From JAJFKX01 sp965230265 (lineage in GTDB: Bacteria; Pseudomonadota; Gammaproteobacteria; Xanthomonadales; Wenzhouxiangellaceae): 64,000 nt of DNA. The stretch lies in contig OZ245999.1 in the NCBI GenBank assembly GCA_965230265.1, positions 2,914,001-2,978,000 of the forward strand. Reading direction: 5' to 3'. Below, piece by piece: positions 17,786 through 26,727 of the stretch; the first letter of the stretch is position 1; each line of letters begins with the position of its first letter. Position numbers and translations under genes: made by a program. Under the pieces are notes generated by a model, which worked only from the letters and a program-made list of their open reading frames with translations, searched no databases and had not been told where the DNA came from.

Positions 17786-18475
17786 TCAGGGTGTTGGATT
17801 GACGCGCAAGGAGAATTCTTGCTCAGGCACCTCGTTATTATTATCTGCTGCTGAAATTAAAATCTGGTAATCGCCTGCTGGTAACTCGCTGGCCGGTACA
17901 GCCATGACTAAATACCCACGATCATCTGGTTTTACGCTGACAACAATCGGCTCCAGCTGGTTTTCTCCGTGCGCGGCAATCGTAACTTGATAGGCTGGTT
18001 GAGGTGGCCAGTCTATTTCAAACTCAAGTATTGCCAAGCCCGATGTAAGCTGGCCAGGCGTGATAATGGCAGAATAATCTGTATTTTCACGAGCAGACCG
18101 AAGACGTGAAAAAGTCACTATGGATACGTCGGGTTGAAGCGTCGACAGACCCTGCTGATCCATCAGCAGGTCCGTACGACTTTGATATAAAACTGTGAAC
18201 GCCAGAGTTGAAACAACAATCGCTGAAGTTGCTACAATCGCCCCTGCAGGCTGCAATAAACCAGTCCTTAGTTTTTGCCACCATGCCAGTTTCATATCAA
18301 TTTCTGGCTGATATTCCTCCTGGAATAACCCTTGCTTTAGAGCGTAGGTAAGTTCGAGTTCAGCCAACAACTCTGCATCCTGCAGATAATCTTCTTCGAA
18401 GTCAGCTGCTGACTGTGGATCAAGTTTTCCGCGTATATAAGCGTCAATACGCTGTTTTTGATCAGTATTAGTCAT
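17786..18475 (-). CDS. Transmembrane anti-sigma factor-like protein
   Basis: About 229 residues from ATG 18475; an upstream in-frame start at 18538 would add a 21-residue segment with no matching features. The cytoplasmic N-terminus (1-70) is helical and acidic (IRGKLDPQSAADFEEDYLQDAELLAELELTY broken across helices), like anti-sigma domains without the zinc cysteines. One membrane helix follows (about 73-97, AGAIVATSAIVVSTLAFTVLY), then a beta-rich periplasmic domain of about 125 residues ending in a repeat-like EFSLRV strand. It follows the sigma gene by 170 bases and should hold that factor at the membrane until a periplasmic signal releases it. Confidence 0.78.
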   Translation of the reverse strand: MTNTDQKQRIDAYIRGKLDPQSAADFEEDYLQDAELLAELELTYALKQGLFQEEYQPEIDMKLAWWQKLRTGLLQPAGAIVATSAIVVSTLAFTVLYQSRTDLLMDQQGLSTLQPDVSIVTFSRLRSARENTDYSAIITPGQLTSGLAILEFEIDWPPQPAYQVTIAAHGENQLEPIVVSVKPDDRGYLVMAVPASELPAGDYQILISAADNNNEVPEQEFSLRVNPTP

Positions 18476-18645
18476 CATTGCTAACCCCAATATAAAGTGA
18501 GATCCATCTCGGTTTTCTGTCCATGTTACGTATAACATGCAACGAAGTAGGAAATTCTCTCACCTGTTTCCAGATTCTTTTCAAATTAATCAATTTGAGC
18601 AGACACCACACACGAAAAGCACCTGCAAAATGTGCATTATCAAAC

Positions 18646-19248
18646 TCAACCCTTTTGTTGGTCATAAAGCTTTCTCAAGCGCTGTTTAGCCCGGTACAGC
18701 ACTCGATCAAAGTGTGCGGGGCTTAACTCTAATCGTTCACAAATAGTACTTTTGTCTTGCTCCGCCAGGTAAAACAACCGCAAAATCTGACGGTCACGCT
18801 GCTGTGGTAACTCTGCCAGCAGTTGACGCACAGCTTTCGCCTGTTGATTTTGATGAATGGCATCATAACTACTGGATTGTTCAGCAATGGTTTGATCTAT
18901 CGCAAGTTGATCAGTAGACGTCTGCTGACGTTGCTGTTTGCGATACTCACCGATAAACAGATTCATGGCTATCTGACGAATATACTTGGGCAGTGCGTCG
19001 GGGTTATCCAATGGTTTTTCCCGCAAGTGCGAGATCACTATCGACATGGTGTCCTGGGTCAGATCTTCGGCTTGTGCCTTATCATGACAACGGAACTGCA
19101 GCATGAATAAAGTAGGGCGTGAATACTTTTGCACAAGCTCAGCCTCGGCACTACGATCACCAGCATGAATACGCTCAGATAGCGACGATGCGCGATTACC
19201 CCCAGATCCAGTGTTTTGGTCAGCACCGTTAATGGAAGGACTCCTCAT
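18646..19248 (-). CDS. ECF-family RNA polymerase sigma factor
   Basis: A 200-residue sigma-70 family protein. Region 2 is visible in AEDLTQDTMSIVISHL and YIRQIAMNLFIGEYRKQ (DNA-melting and -10 contacts). Region 4 is visible in LPQQRDRQILRLFYLAEQDKSTICERLELSPAHFDRVLYRAKQRLRKLY, a helix-turn-helix for the -35 element. Regions 1 and 3 are absent, as in ECF factors. It is the first gene of the cassette, followed by its likely anti-sigma factor, the secreted protein and the CHAT protease. Its own promoter should lie in 19249-19400, but I could not define it by eye. No clear ribosome site precedes ATG 19248. Confidence 0.9.
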   Translation of the reverse strand: MRSPSINGADQNTGSGGNRASSLSERIHAGDRSAEAELVQKYSRPTLFMLQFRCHDKAQAEDLTQDTMSIVISHLREKPLDNPDALPKYIRQIAMNLFIGEYRKQQRQQTSTDQLAIDQTIAEQSSSYDAIHQNQQAKAVRQLLAELPQQRDRQILRLFYLAEQDKSTICERLELSPAHFDRVLYRAKQRLRKLYDQQKG

Positions 19249-19873
19249 TAGTAGTTATCAAATACGCTTCCCAATGACAGCAGCATTGTTAAAAACACCA
19301 TTATGCTCGTTTATTGCTCTCGAATCAGCCCGTGATAGCCCATGGGCAAAAAATGCCTTGTTACCGCGCCGTCCTGGCAGTAATTATATTATGAGTTCCC
19401 GATCAGATTGATAACTTCCAGAAAATAGTTAAAGTTTTATATTAGGAGGTTATAAATCTCATGCTAAGTAGTTATAAGTCTTATTTGCTATGTAGCTATT
19501 ATGGAGAGTAGCTGCTGGTTAACCGAATACTCTCAAATACTATTTTACCTTACAACAAAACCTGCAACGCTCGCTATAGATAAAATAACTTAGCATGTGA
19601 GCAACAAATCAAGCTTTGATTGAAAATCAGCCACATGGCAAACTGATTTGTCTATGGTTCAGCAGTCTATTCAGTTATGACGCAACATCCGGTTTGTTTT
19701 TATTTTTACCAAACAGTCTGCAGCCACGATGGTAAAACACCTAGGTGTAACTATCCACTGATAGCTGTTGTCGGCAGTAGCCCTGGAAAACTCAGCCGTT
19801 TCATTCTGAGTCTCTTTTTTTGCCGGCAATATGTCCACTTTGACCATTTTTTGAATTGAGCGAACCCAAAATT
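19249..19873. other. 625-base intergenic region between divergent genes
   Basis: Contains no convincing protein gene. It must carry the sigma operon promoter (leftward) and the amidohydrolase promoter (rightward). A cluster of palindromic half-sites lies at 19607-19629. An AGGAGG at 19445 is followed 11 bases later by a 16-codon frame (19461-19511) rich in Tyr and Ser; I list it only as a curiosity. A 60-codon frame at 19677-19859 shows no protein-like features. Confidence 0.6.
19607..19629. promoter_or_regulatory. Overlapping palindromic half-sites, possible operator
   Basis: AATCAA (19607-19612), TTGATT (19616-19621) and AATCA (19625-19629) are spaced by three bases each, giving two overlapping palindromes. 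The words resemble Fnr/Crp-class half-sites but the spacing does not fit a TTGAT-N4-ATCAA box. It lies about 245 bases upstream of the amidohydrolase start. Function unknown. Confidence 0.3.
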
Positions 19874-21616
19874 ATGAAAATCGCCAGCTTTGAGAGTCTT
19901 TTCACCAAGTTTTTATTCCTTATCACATTACTATTTTGCAGTGCTTGTGATCAACAAAGTCACGAACAACCGACAGCCAACACCTATCAACTGATCATTC
20001 AAAATGGCCATGTTTATGACGGCAGCGGAAGAACACCGGTATTAGCCGATATAGCCATCGATGACAATCGAATTGTCGCCATCGGCCAACTGGAAACTGC
20101 TACTGCCGATAACACCATTGATGCCAAAGGCCTGGCTGTGGCGCCTGGTTTTATCAACATGTTGTCATGGGCCACAGTTTCACTGCTTGAAGATGGCCGC
20201 TCACAAAGCGATATTCGTCAAGGGGTAACGCTGGAAGTATTCGGTGAAGGCTGGTCGATGGGGCCACTGAACGATGCGATGCGCGCAGAAGCATTGGAGC
20301 AACAGTCCGATATTAAGTTTGATATCCCGTGGACAACACTGGGCGAGTACTTGGAACATTTGGAAACGCGTGGCATTTCCACCAACGTAGCCTCATTTGT
20401 TGGCGCAACCACTATACGAATTCATGAACTTGGACGTGAAGATCGCCCGCCCACCGCATCAGAGCTTGAAGCGATGAAGGCGTTAGTGCGTCAAGCCATG
20501 CGCGAAGGTGCTTTGGGGGTTGGTTCATCGCTAATCTACGCACCTGCATTTTATGCTGATACAACAGAGTTAATTCAATTGGTCAGTGCCGCTGCTGAAT
20601 ACGGTGGTTCTTACATTTCGCATATGCGCTCTGAAGGCAATACTTTATTGGAAGCAGTTGACGAGTTAATTGAAATTAGCCGGTCTGCTGGGGCTGCAGG
20701 AGAAATCTACCACTTAAAAGCTGCTGGCCAGGAAAACTGGAGCAAACTTCCGCAAGTATTCGAAAAAATTGAACAGGCACGCGCTGAAGGGGTGGATATC
20801 CGCGCAGATATGTACACCTATACTGCAGGTGCCACGGGACTATATGCCGCCATGCCCCCCTGGGTTCAGGAAGGTGGACACGATGCCTGGGTACAAAGGC
20901 TGCAAGACCCGGATATTCGTAACCGTTTGATTGAAGAAATGCGCACACCCACGGATGAATGGGAAAACCTTTACTTGGCAACGGGCGGACCAGAAGATGT
21001 GATCTTGATTGATTTTCGTTCTGAGGCCCTAAAGCCATTGACTGGAAAAACCTTGGCCGAAGTAATGGCCATGCGCGGCACCAATGCTGAAGAGACCATG
21101 ATGGATTTGGTTATTGAAGATAACAGTCGTGTCGGGGCTGTATTTTTCCTGATGTCTGAAGACAATGTAAAAGCCAAGATTGCCCAACCCTGGATGGGTT
21201 TCGGGTCTGATGAAGGCTCATATACCAATAACGGTATCTTTTTAAAAAGCAGTGTGCATCCACGTGCCTACGGCACCTTTGCGCGGTTACTGGGACATTA
21301 TGTCCGTGAGGAAAAAGTGATCGGACTGAGTGAGGCCATTCGACGATTGACCTCACAGCCGGCACAAAACCTGAAGTTACGTGACCGTGGATTTATCAAA
21401 CCAGGGTATTTTGCTGATATCGTTATCTTCGATCCTAAAACCATCATGGACCACGCCACCTACTCTGAGCCCCATCAATATGCCACCGGCATGCAGCATG
21501 TGATTGTCAATGGTGTTGTTGTGCTACGCGATGGCGAACATACCGGTGCTTTACCCGGGCAGGTTGTTCGTGGCCCTGGCTGGACAGGCTGGAAGGGAAA
21601 TGCCGATAACCGCTAA
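19874..21616 (+). CDS. Lipoprotein D-aminoacylase-like amidohydrolase
   Basis: A 580-residue protein starting at ATG 19874 (an in-frame TTG at 19856 is also open). The N-terminus is a lipoprotein signal, LFCSAC, giving an envelope lipoprotein. The amidohydrolase barrel starts with LIIQNGHVYDGSGR and continues through APGFINMLSW, SYISHMRSEG, EIYHLKAAG and GFGSDEGSY. It resembles N-acyl-D-amino-acid deacylases, which free D-amino acids from acyl forms. In those enzymes the first strand ends in HxH and a Cys sits in GNCG. Here the positions read NML and FGEGW, so the alpha metal site is absent and Glu replaces Cys. The barrel His residues of the beta site remain. It may be a one-metal enzyme or have another substrate. 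The stop overlaps the convergent MBL gene. Confidence 0.8.
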   Translation: MKIASFESLFTKFLFLITLLFCSACDQQSHEQPTANTYQLIIQNGHVYDGSGRTPVLADIAIDDNRIVAIGQLETATADNTIDAKGLAVAPGFINMLSWATVSLLEDGRSQSDIRQGVTLEVFGEGWSMGPLNDAMRAEALEQQSDIKFDIPWTTLGEYLEHLETRGISTNVASFVGATTIRIHELGREDRPPTASELEAMKALVRQAMREGALGVGSSLIYAPAFYADTTELIQLVSAAAEYGGSYISHMRSEGNTLLEAVDELIEISRSAGAAGEIYHLKAAGQENWSKLPQVFEKIEQARAEGVDIRADMYTYTAGATGLYAAMPPWVQEGGHDAWVQRLQDPDIRNRLIEEMRTPTDEWENLYLATGGPEDVILIDFRSEALKPLTGKTLAEVMAMRGTNAEETMMDLVIEDNSRVGAVFFLMSEDNVKAKIAQPWMGFGSDEGSYTNNGIFLKSSVHPRAYGTFARLLGHYVREEKVIGLSEAIRRLTSQPAQNLKLRDRGFIKPGYFADIVIFDPKTIMDHATYSEPHQYATGMQHVIVNGVVVLRDGEHTGALPGQVVRGPGWTGWKGNADNR

Positions 21617-22485
21617 CTCAAGGTAACATCTGCAACCACTTGTTGTTCATGACGGGTGGTATATTTGCCCTTTTCATCCTGGATAACGCTGGCCAGGGCA
21701 CAGCCATGGTCGTGGGTGAAAAACAGCCTTACTCCCCGCTTTAGCTTGTCCGCCAAAAATTGTCGCTTTTCATCAATCAATTTTTCCGGATAACGGTCAT
21801 AACCCATGGTAATCGGCAAGTGCACCCAGGCCCGGCCGGGGATAAGGTCCGCACAATAAACCACACCATCCATATCATTTTCACCAATAACTTCAGTCAG
21901 CATCAAGCCTGGTGTGTGACCATTGCTATAACTAAACCGCAATCGATCCCCCAGCCATGGGTGATGCTCACCATCAATCAAGTTTAATCGCCCGGATTGC
22001 TCCAGCAGCTTATTCAGGCCTGGGATAAATGAAGCACGATCACGCGGATGTGGCGATTGGGACCGTTGCCAATGGTCCTGACCAACAAAAAACTGTGCCT
22101 TAGGGAACAGCAGTTCAGGCGCTTTATTGTCTGCAAAAGAAGTCAATAACCCCCCGGCATGATCAAAATGCAGATGGCTTAAAATAACCGCATCAATATC
22201 AGCATGATCAATATCAGCAGCCCGTAATGAATCCAGCAACACATGCTGATCCTCCATTACGCCATAGCGATCCTTGTATTTTGGTTCGAAAAAAGTACCA
22301 ATCCCGGTTTCTAAGAGGATATTCTTGCCATCCAGATCCTTGATCAATAAACACCGACAGGACAGCGGTATTCGATGTTGATCATCCGGCTCTATCCAGC
22401 GCGACCACAACGCTCGTGGCACATTGCCAAACATGGAGCCGCCATCCAGACGCTGAGAGTTTCCTTCAATTGACCAGAGTTTCAT
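21613..22485 (-). CDS. MBL-fold metallo-hydrolase, lactonase-like
   Basis: A 290-residue metallo-beta-lactamase-fold enzyme. The full zinc-binding set is visible: HLHFDHAGG (near residue 104), NGHTPG (near 190), YCADLIPG (near 211) and THDHGCA (near 257). The layout of one MBL domain with a long insertion after HxHxDH resembles AHL-lactonase and related periphery hydrolases, but no signal peptide is present. The substrate cannot be told; quorum-signal lactones are one possibility among many. It lies between glnS (same strand, 32-base gap) and the convergent amidohydrolase, overlapping the latter by four bases. Confidence 0.8.
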   Translation of the reverse strand: MKLWSIEGNSQRLDGGSMFGNVPRALWSRWIEPDDQHRIPLSCRCLLIKDLDGKNILLETGIGTFFEPKYKDRYGVMEDQHVLLDSLRAADIDHADIDAVILSHLHFDHAGGLLTSFADNKAPELLFPKAQFFVGQDHWQRSQSPHPRDRASFIPGLNKLLEQSGRLNLIDGEHHPWLGDRLRFSYSNGHTPGLMLTEVIGENDMDGVVYCADLIPGRAWVHLPITMGYDRYPEKLIDEKRQFLADKLKRGVRLFFTHDHGCALASVIQDEKGKYTTRHEQQVVADVTLS

Positions 22486-22517
22486 AGCTGCCTTTGAGTA
22501 TCGTGATTGCTACGATT

Positions 22518-24218
22518 CTAGCCGGAAACTTTGGCCCAGGTATCGCGCAGCGCCACTGTTCTATTAAATACCAGTTTATCCGGGCTGGAGCCTTGATCCA
22601 CAACAAAGTATCCAGTCCGCTCAAACTGACAAAAGTCTCCAGGCACAGCCTCAGCCATCGATGACTCAATCATGGCATTTTCGACCACTTCCAATGAATC
22701 AGGGTTGAGTGCATCAACAAAATTCTGCTGCTTATCTGCCAGTGGATTGGCCACATTAAACAAGCGATCATACAAACGCACATCTGCAGGCACCGCATGC
22801 GCTGCAGACACCCAATGAATGGTGCCTTTGACTTTGCGATTAGCACCTGGCAAACCGGAAACAGTCTCAGGGTCATAAGTGCAATGCAATTCGATCACCT
22901 CACCATCGGCATCCTGGATAACCTGATTGCATTGAATAATGAAAGCATTGCGCAAACGCACTTCACCGCCAGGTTTCAGGCGGAAGAATTTTTTCGGTGC
23001 CTCCAGCATAAAGTCGGTTTGTTCGATATACAGCTCACGGGTAATGGCTACCTTGCGCATACCAAAATCGGGGTTCTGCGGGTGTCGTGCAGCTTCTACC
23101 CAATGGGTTTCGCCTTCTGGAAAATTGGTCAACACCACTTTCAATGGGCGCAATACCGCCATTACTCGTGGGGCTGTTTCATTTAATTCGTTGCGTACCG
23201 AGTTTTCCAGCACGCTCATCGGAATAATGCTTTCTGATTTGGATACGCCAACACTTTCCCAAAACTCACGTATTGCCGCAGGTGGGTAACCGCGTCGACG
23301 AATACCGGCGATGGTTGGCATTCTTGGGTCATCCCAGCCATCAACGTGACCTTCATCAACCAACTGTCGCAGGCGACGTTTACTCATCACTGTGAAATCC
23401 AGATTGCCGCGTGAGAACTCGATTTGCTGTGGATGGCAATCAATCGAGATATTGTCCAGAATCCAGTCATACAGCGGCCGGTGGTCTTCAAATTCCAAGG
23501 TGCACAGCGAATGCGTAATGCCCTCGAGTGCATCTGATACACAATGAGCAAAGTCGTACATGGGATAAATACACCAGTCATCGCCAGTGCGCTGATGATG
23601 TGCACGGCGGATCCGGTATATCACAGGATCGCGCATATTGATGTTGCCGGATGCCATATCGATTTTGGCTCGAACGACCAACTCACCATCAGCGAACTCA
23701 CCGTTTTTCATGCGCTCGAACAAATCCAGGCTATCATCAATGGGACGGTCCCGGTCCGGGCTGTTTTTCCCAGGCTCGGTCAGCGTGCCACGGTACTCAC
23801 GAATTTGTTCAGCCGGCAAACTGTCTACATAGGCTTTACCAGTCTTAATCAATTCACATGCAAAATCGTATAACTGCTGGAAATAATCCGAAGCATGCCG
23901 CAAATCGTTCCACTGGAAACCCAACCACTGCACATCATCCATAATGCGCTCATAAAACAACGCCTCTTCCTTAAGCGGGTTGGTGTCATCAAAACGCAAA
24001 TTGGTACGTCCACCAAACTCCTGAGCCATGCTGAAGTTCAGGCAAATTGATTTGGCATGACCAATATGCAAGTAACCATTGGGTTCAGGTGGAAAGCGAG
24101 TGATCACCTGACCCGCGTTTTTGCCCGCATCCACATCATCACGAATACGGTTACGGATAAAATGATTCACTGGTGTATTTTCCGGTGTGGCTTCCGGATT
24201 ATTCGAATGGTTAGACAT
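22518..24218 (-). CDS. glnS: Glutamine-tRNA ligase
   Basis: Class I aminoacyl-tRNA synthetase charging tRNA-Gln, 566 residues from ATG 24218. An earlier in-frame start at 24314 would add a 32-residue non-conserved stretch. Signatures: FPPEPNGYLHIGHAKS with the HIGH motif near residue 45, FDDTNP near 70, the tRNA-discriminating catalytic core, and the KMSKS variant VMSKRRL near 270. The C-terminal anticodon-binding beta-barrel ends in the family's usual YFVVDQGSSPDKLVFNRTV. Length is typical of the gammaproteobacterial enzyme. Single gene, divergent from the symporter gene. Confidence 0.97.
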   Translation of the reverse strand: MSNHSNNPEATPENTPVNHFIRNRIRDDVDAGKNAGQVITRFPPEPNGYLHIGHAKSICLNFSMAQEFGGRTNLRFDDTNPLKEEALFYERIMDDVQWLGFQWNDLRHASDYFQQLYDFACELIKTGKAYVDSLPAEQIREYRGTLTEPGKNSPDRDRPIDDSLDLFERMKNGEFADGELVVRAKIDMASGNINMRDPVIYRIRRAHHQRTGDDWCIYPMYDFAHCVSDALEGITHSLCTLEFEDHRPLYDWILDNISIDCHPQQIEFSRGNLDFTVMSKRRLRQLVDEGHVDGWDDPRMPTIAGIRRRGYPPAAIREFWESVGVSKSESIIPMSVLENSVRNELNETAPRVMAVLRPLKVVLTNFPEGETHWVEAARHPQNPDFGMRKVAITRELYIEQTDFMLEAPKKFFRLKPGGEVRLRNAFIIQCNQVIQDADGEVIELHCTYDPETVSGLPGANRKVKGTIHWVSAAHAVPADVRLYDRLFNVANPLADKQQNFVDALNPDSLEVVENAMIESSMAEAVPGDFCQFERTGYFVVDQGSSPDKLVFNRTVALRDTWAKVSG

Positions 24219-24434
24219 TAAACAATAAGCTCGCAGATAATTTGGCAGCAATGGTAGTATTAACGAATTGTAGCTTATGCCTGCACAAAAATATGCTCGA
24301 CAGGCCCAAGCCACACACAGTTTGTAATGGTTGGCTGCATAACGCTTGCTACACGTTGAGCAACAAACCCGCTAAACCCAATAGAATATGAGGTCACAAA
24401 ATGACCTTAGCAATATACAACCCCTAGGATTCTT

Positions 24435-25760
24435 ATGACACAAGCACATCAAGCCTCCCCATCCCGCCGAGGTCTCAGTCTGAACTCACGCATTATGATT
24501 GGCCTGTTGGCAGGTATTGTTGCCGGTCTTGTATTGCGTTTAATCCCCGGGGACTGGATTAATATCTATCTGATTGATGGTTTGTTCCAGGTTATCGGCA
24601 GACTGTTCGTTAATGCTTTGCAGATGCTGGTAGTGCCGCTGGTTTTGGTATCACTGATTTGCGGCGCAAGCGCATTGGGTGACCCTTCGCGATTAGGGCG
24701 TTTGGGTGGCAAAACGCTGCTTTTGTATTTGATGACCACAGCGATCGCTGTGACCATCGCAATTACCGCTGGAATACTGGTTCAGCCCGGCCAAGGCGCT
24801 GATTTAAGCGCCGCTGCTGAATATACCGGTGCCGCAGCACCGTCACTGATCGATGTACTCACCAGTCTGATCCCCAAAAACCCGGTTGCGGCCATGGCCA
24901 ATGGCAATATGATCCCGATTATCGTGTTCTCGTTGTTGATCGGCGTAGCACTGACCCTGTCTGGTGATGCAGGCAAGCGGATACGCGACTTTTTTGAAGA
25001 TTTGAATGCCGTGGTGATGAAGCTAGTGAGCATGGTGATGTATGTCGCGCCCTATGGTGTGTTTGCACTAATTGCTCGTTTGGCTGCCAGCACCGGCGGA
25101 GAAATCTTCGGCAACCTGGCAGTTTATATCCTATTGGTGCTGGGTATGTTGCTATTGCATTTGCTGGTGACTTATCCATTGATTCTTAGCTTATTCACCC
25201 GTTTAAACCCTTTGATGTTTTTGAAGAAAATGCGTGCTGCCTGGCTGTTTGCCTTTTCAACAGCCAGCAGTAACGCCACCATCCCCGTCACTTTAAACAC
25301 TGTCGAAAAGCGTTTGGGCGCACATAACAATGTCGCGTCATTTACGGTCCCACTGGGGGCAACCATTAATATGGATGGCACTGCCATTATGCAGGGTATT
25401 GCGACGGCTTTTATCGCACAGGCTTATGGCGTCGATTTAAGCATCGCACAGTATTTAACGGTGATTATGATGGTGATCATGGCCTCGATTGGTGCAGCAG
25501 GCGTGCCGGGTGTGGGAATTGTGCTACTGGCGACAGTACTGATCCAGGTCGGTCTGCCACAGGAAGGTATCGCGCTGATCATTGGTGTGGATCGCATTTT
25601 GGATATGGCGAGAACCGCCGTGAATATTACCGGCGATGCCATGGTCACAACGGTGGTGGCCAAATCCGAAGGCGAGCTGGATGAAGCGATCTACAATGAT
25701 CCTGAAGCAGGTGTTATTCGCGAGAGTGAGCAACTAGATGCTGCACACAACCCGACGTAA
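24435..25760 (+). CDS. Dicarboxylate/amino acid:cation symporter (DAACS)
   Basis: A 441-residue inner-membrane transporter of the GltP/DctA family. Visible are eight hydrophobic helices, the serine-rich hairpin FAFSTASSNATIPVT near residue 275, the NMDGTAIM sodium-site motif near 310, the second hairpin AAGVPGVGI near 355 and DRILDMARTAVNITGDA near 390. The Asp-Arg-x-x-Asp part is typical for binding acidic or neutral amino acids. It imports glutamate, aspartate or C4-dicarboxylates with Na+ or H+; the exact substrate is uncertain. Its stop lies 13 bases from the convergent speE stop with no visible terminator. Confidence 0.92.
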   Translation: MTQAHQASPSRRGLSLNSRIMIGLLAGIVAGLVLRLIPGDWINIYLIDGLFQVIGRLFVNALQMLVVPLVLVSLICGASALGDPSRLGRLGGKTLLLYLMTTAIAVTIAITAGILVQPGQGADLSAAAEYTGAAAPSLIDVLTSLIPKNPVAAMANGNMIPIIVFSLLIGVALTLSGDAGKRIRDFFEDLNAVVMKLVSMVMYVAPYGVFALIARLAASTGGEIFGNLAVYILLVLGMLLLHLLVTYPLILSLFTRLNPLMFLKKMRAAWLFAFSTASSNATIPVTLNTVEKRLGAHNNVASFTVPLGATINMDGTAIMQGIATAFIAQAYGVDLSIAQYLTVIMMVIMASIGAAGVPGVGIVLLATVLIQVGLPQEGIALIIGVDRILDMARTAVNITGDAMVTTVVAKSEGELDEAIYNDPEAGVIRESEQLDAAHNPT

Positions 25761-25773
25761 TCCTGACTTTATC

Positions 25774-26631
25774 TTAAAGCACAGCTTTTAAAAACGGAGG
25801 CTCGGTTAAGGCGCCACGATGCGCCTGGGCAGTGTAGTAACCGGTTTTAATGGGCCCGCTTTTATCGTCCTGAGAGCGAAAATCATCCAGCGACTGCGCA
25901 CCTTTCATCGCCAAAGTTGCACTCCACCAGCCCGATGGGTAGCACGGCTGCGGAAAACCCAGTGTCCGTAAATCAGCGAAGCCGGCATCACTCATGTTTT
26001 GACGAATACCTTTAATCAGTGGCTGGTGAATGAGCGGTGATTCACTTTGTTGAACCATTAAGCCACCCTCACGCAACACTCTGAAACACTGCTGCACAAA
26101 GCCCGGGCCGAATAAACCCTCAGCGGGGCCAATGGGGTCAGTAGAATCAATGATGATCAGGTCAGCACTGTTATCGGCAGCATTCCTGATCCAAGCCAGG
26201 CCATCTTCAAACAACAATTGTGCCCGTGGATCTTCATTGCTCTGGCACAACTCGGGAAAATATATTTCTGACAACCGTGTGACCTGCTCATCAATATCAA
26301 TCTGCACCACCAATTCGACACTTTGGTGCTTTAATACCTCACGCAGGGTGCCACAGTCACCACCACCAATAATCACCACATCGCGAGGATCGGCATGAGT
26401 AAACAAAGCTGGGTGACTCATCATTTCGTGATACAAAAAATTATCACGGGTGGTCAACATCACACAGCCATCGATGCTCATCAAATGACCATAGGTTTGC
26501 GTCGAAAATATTTCGATGTGCTGATAGGGTGTGCGGCGCTGTTCCAAACGCTCAGCGGTTAAACGCCAGCTTTGCGCTGTGCCGGCAGGGTCATAAACTT
26601 CGGAAAACCATAATTGCTTTTCTGGCAACAT
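25774..26631 (-). CDS. speE: Polyamine aminopropyltransferase (spermidine synthase)
   Basis: A 285-residue enzyme that moves aminopropyl from decarboxylated SAM to putrescine. Signatures: LWFSEVY at the N-terminus, the SAM loop VVIIGGGDCGTLREVLKH near residue 87, VDIDEQV near 112, IIIDSTDPIGPAEGLF near 160 and CYPSGWWSATLA near 230. Divergent from speA, so synthesis of putrescine via agmatine and of spermidine is encoded back to back. Family members may accept other diamines. Confidence 0.95.
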   Translation of the reverse strand: MLPEKQLWFSEVYDPAGTAQSWRLTAERLEQRRTPYQHIEIFSTQTYGHLMSIDGCVMLTTRDNFLYHEMMSHPALFTHADPRDVVIIGGGDCGTLREVLKHQSVELVVQIDIDEQVTRLSEIYFPELCQSNEDPRAQLLFEDGLAWIRNAADNSADLIIIDSTDPIGPAEGLFGPGFVQQCFRVLREGGLMVQQSESPLIHQPLIKGIRQNMSDAGFADLRTLGFPQPCYPSGWWSATLAMKGAQSLDDFRSQDDKSGPIKTGYYTAQAHRGALTEPPFLKAVL

Positions 26632-26727
26632 TGTATTTTACAGCCAATAGCCAATATCAAACTGGCGATTTTAACTGCACCACCACACAAAACGCTAAAA
26701 TGCCGGTTTTGATCTAGATTTTTGCCC

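Noticed and set aside
13853..19248. Cassette as a gasdermin-type or CRISPR-linked CHAT defence system
   Set aside because: No gasdermin-like hydrophobic small protein, no Cas7-11 or CRISPR array nearby, and the CHAT protein has an export signal.
19461..19511. 16-codon frame after AGGAGG
   Set aside because: Spacing of 11 bases is long and the frame leads to no attenuator or downstream gene; could be chance in AT-rich DNA.
19616..19630. TTGAT...ATCAG as an Fnr box
   Set aside because: The half-sites are five rather than four bases apart, so it does not fit the Fnr spacing.
19677..19859. 60-codon plus-strand frame
   Set aside because: Composition is not protein-like, no ribosome site, and it ends in the amidohydrolase leader.
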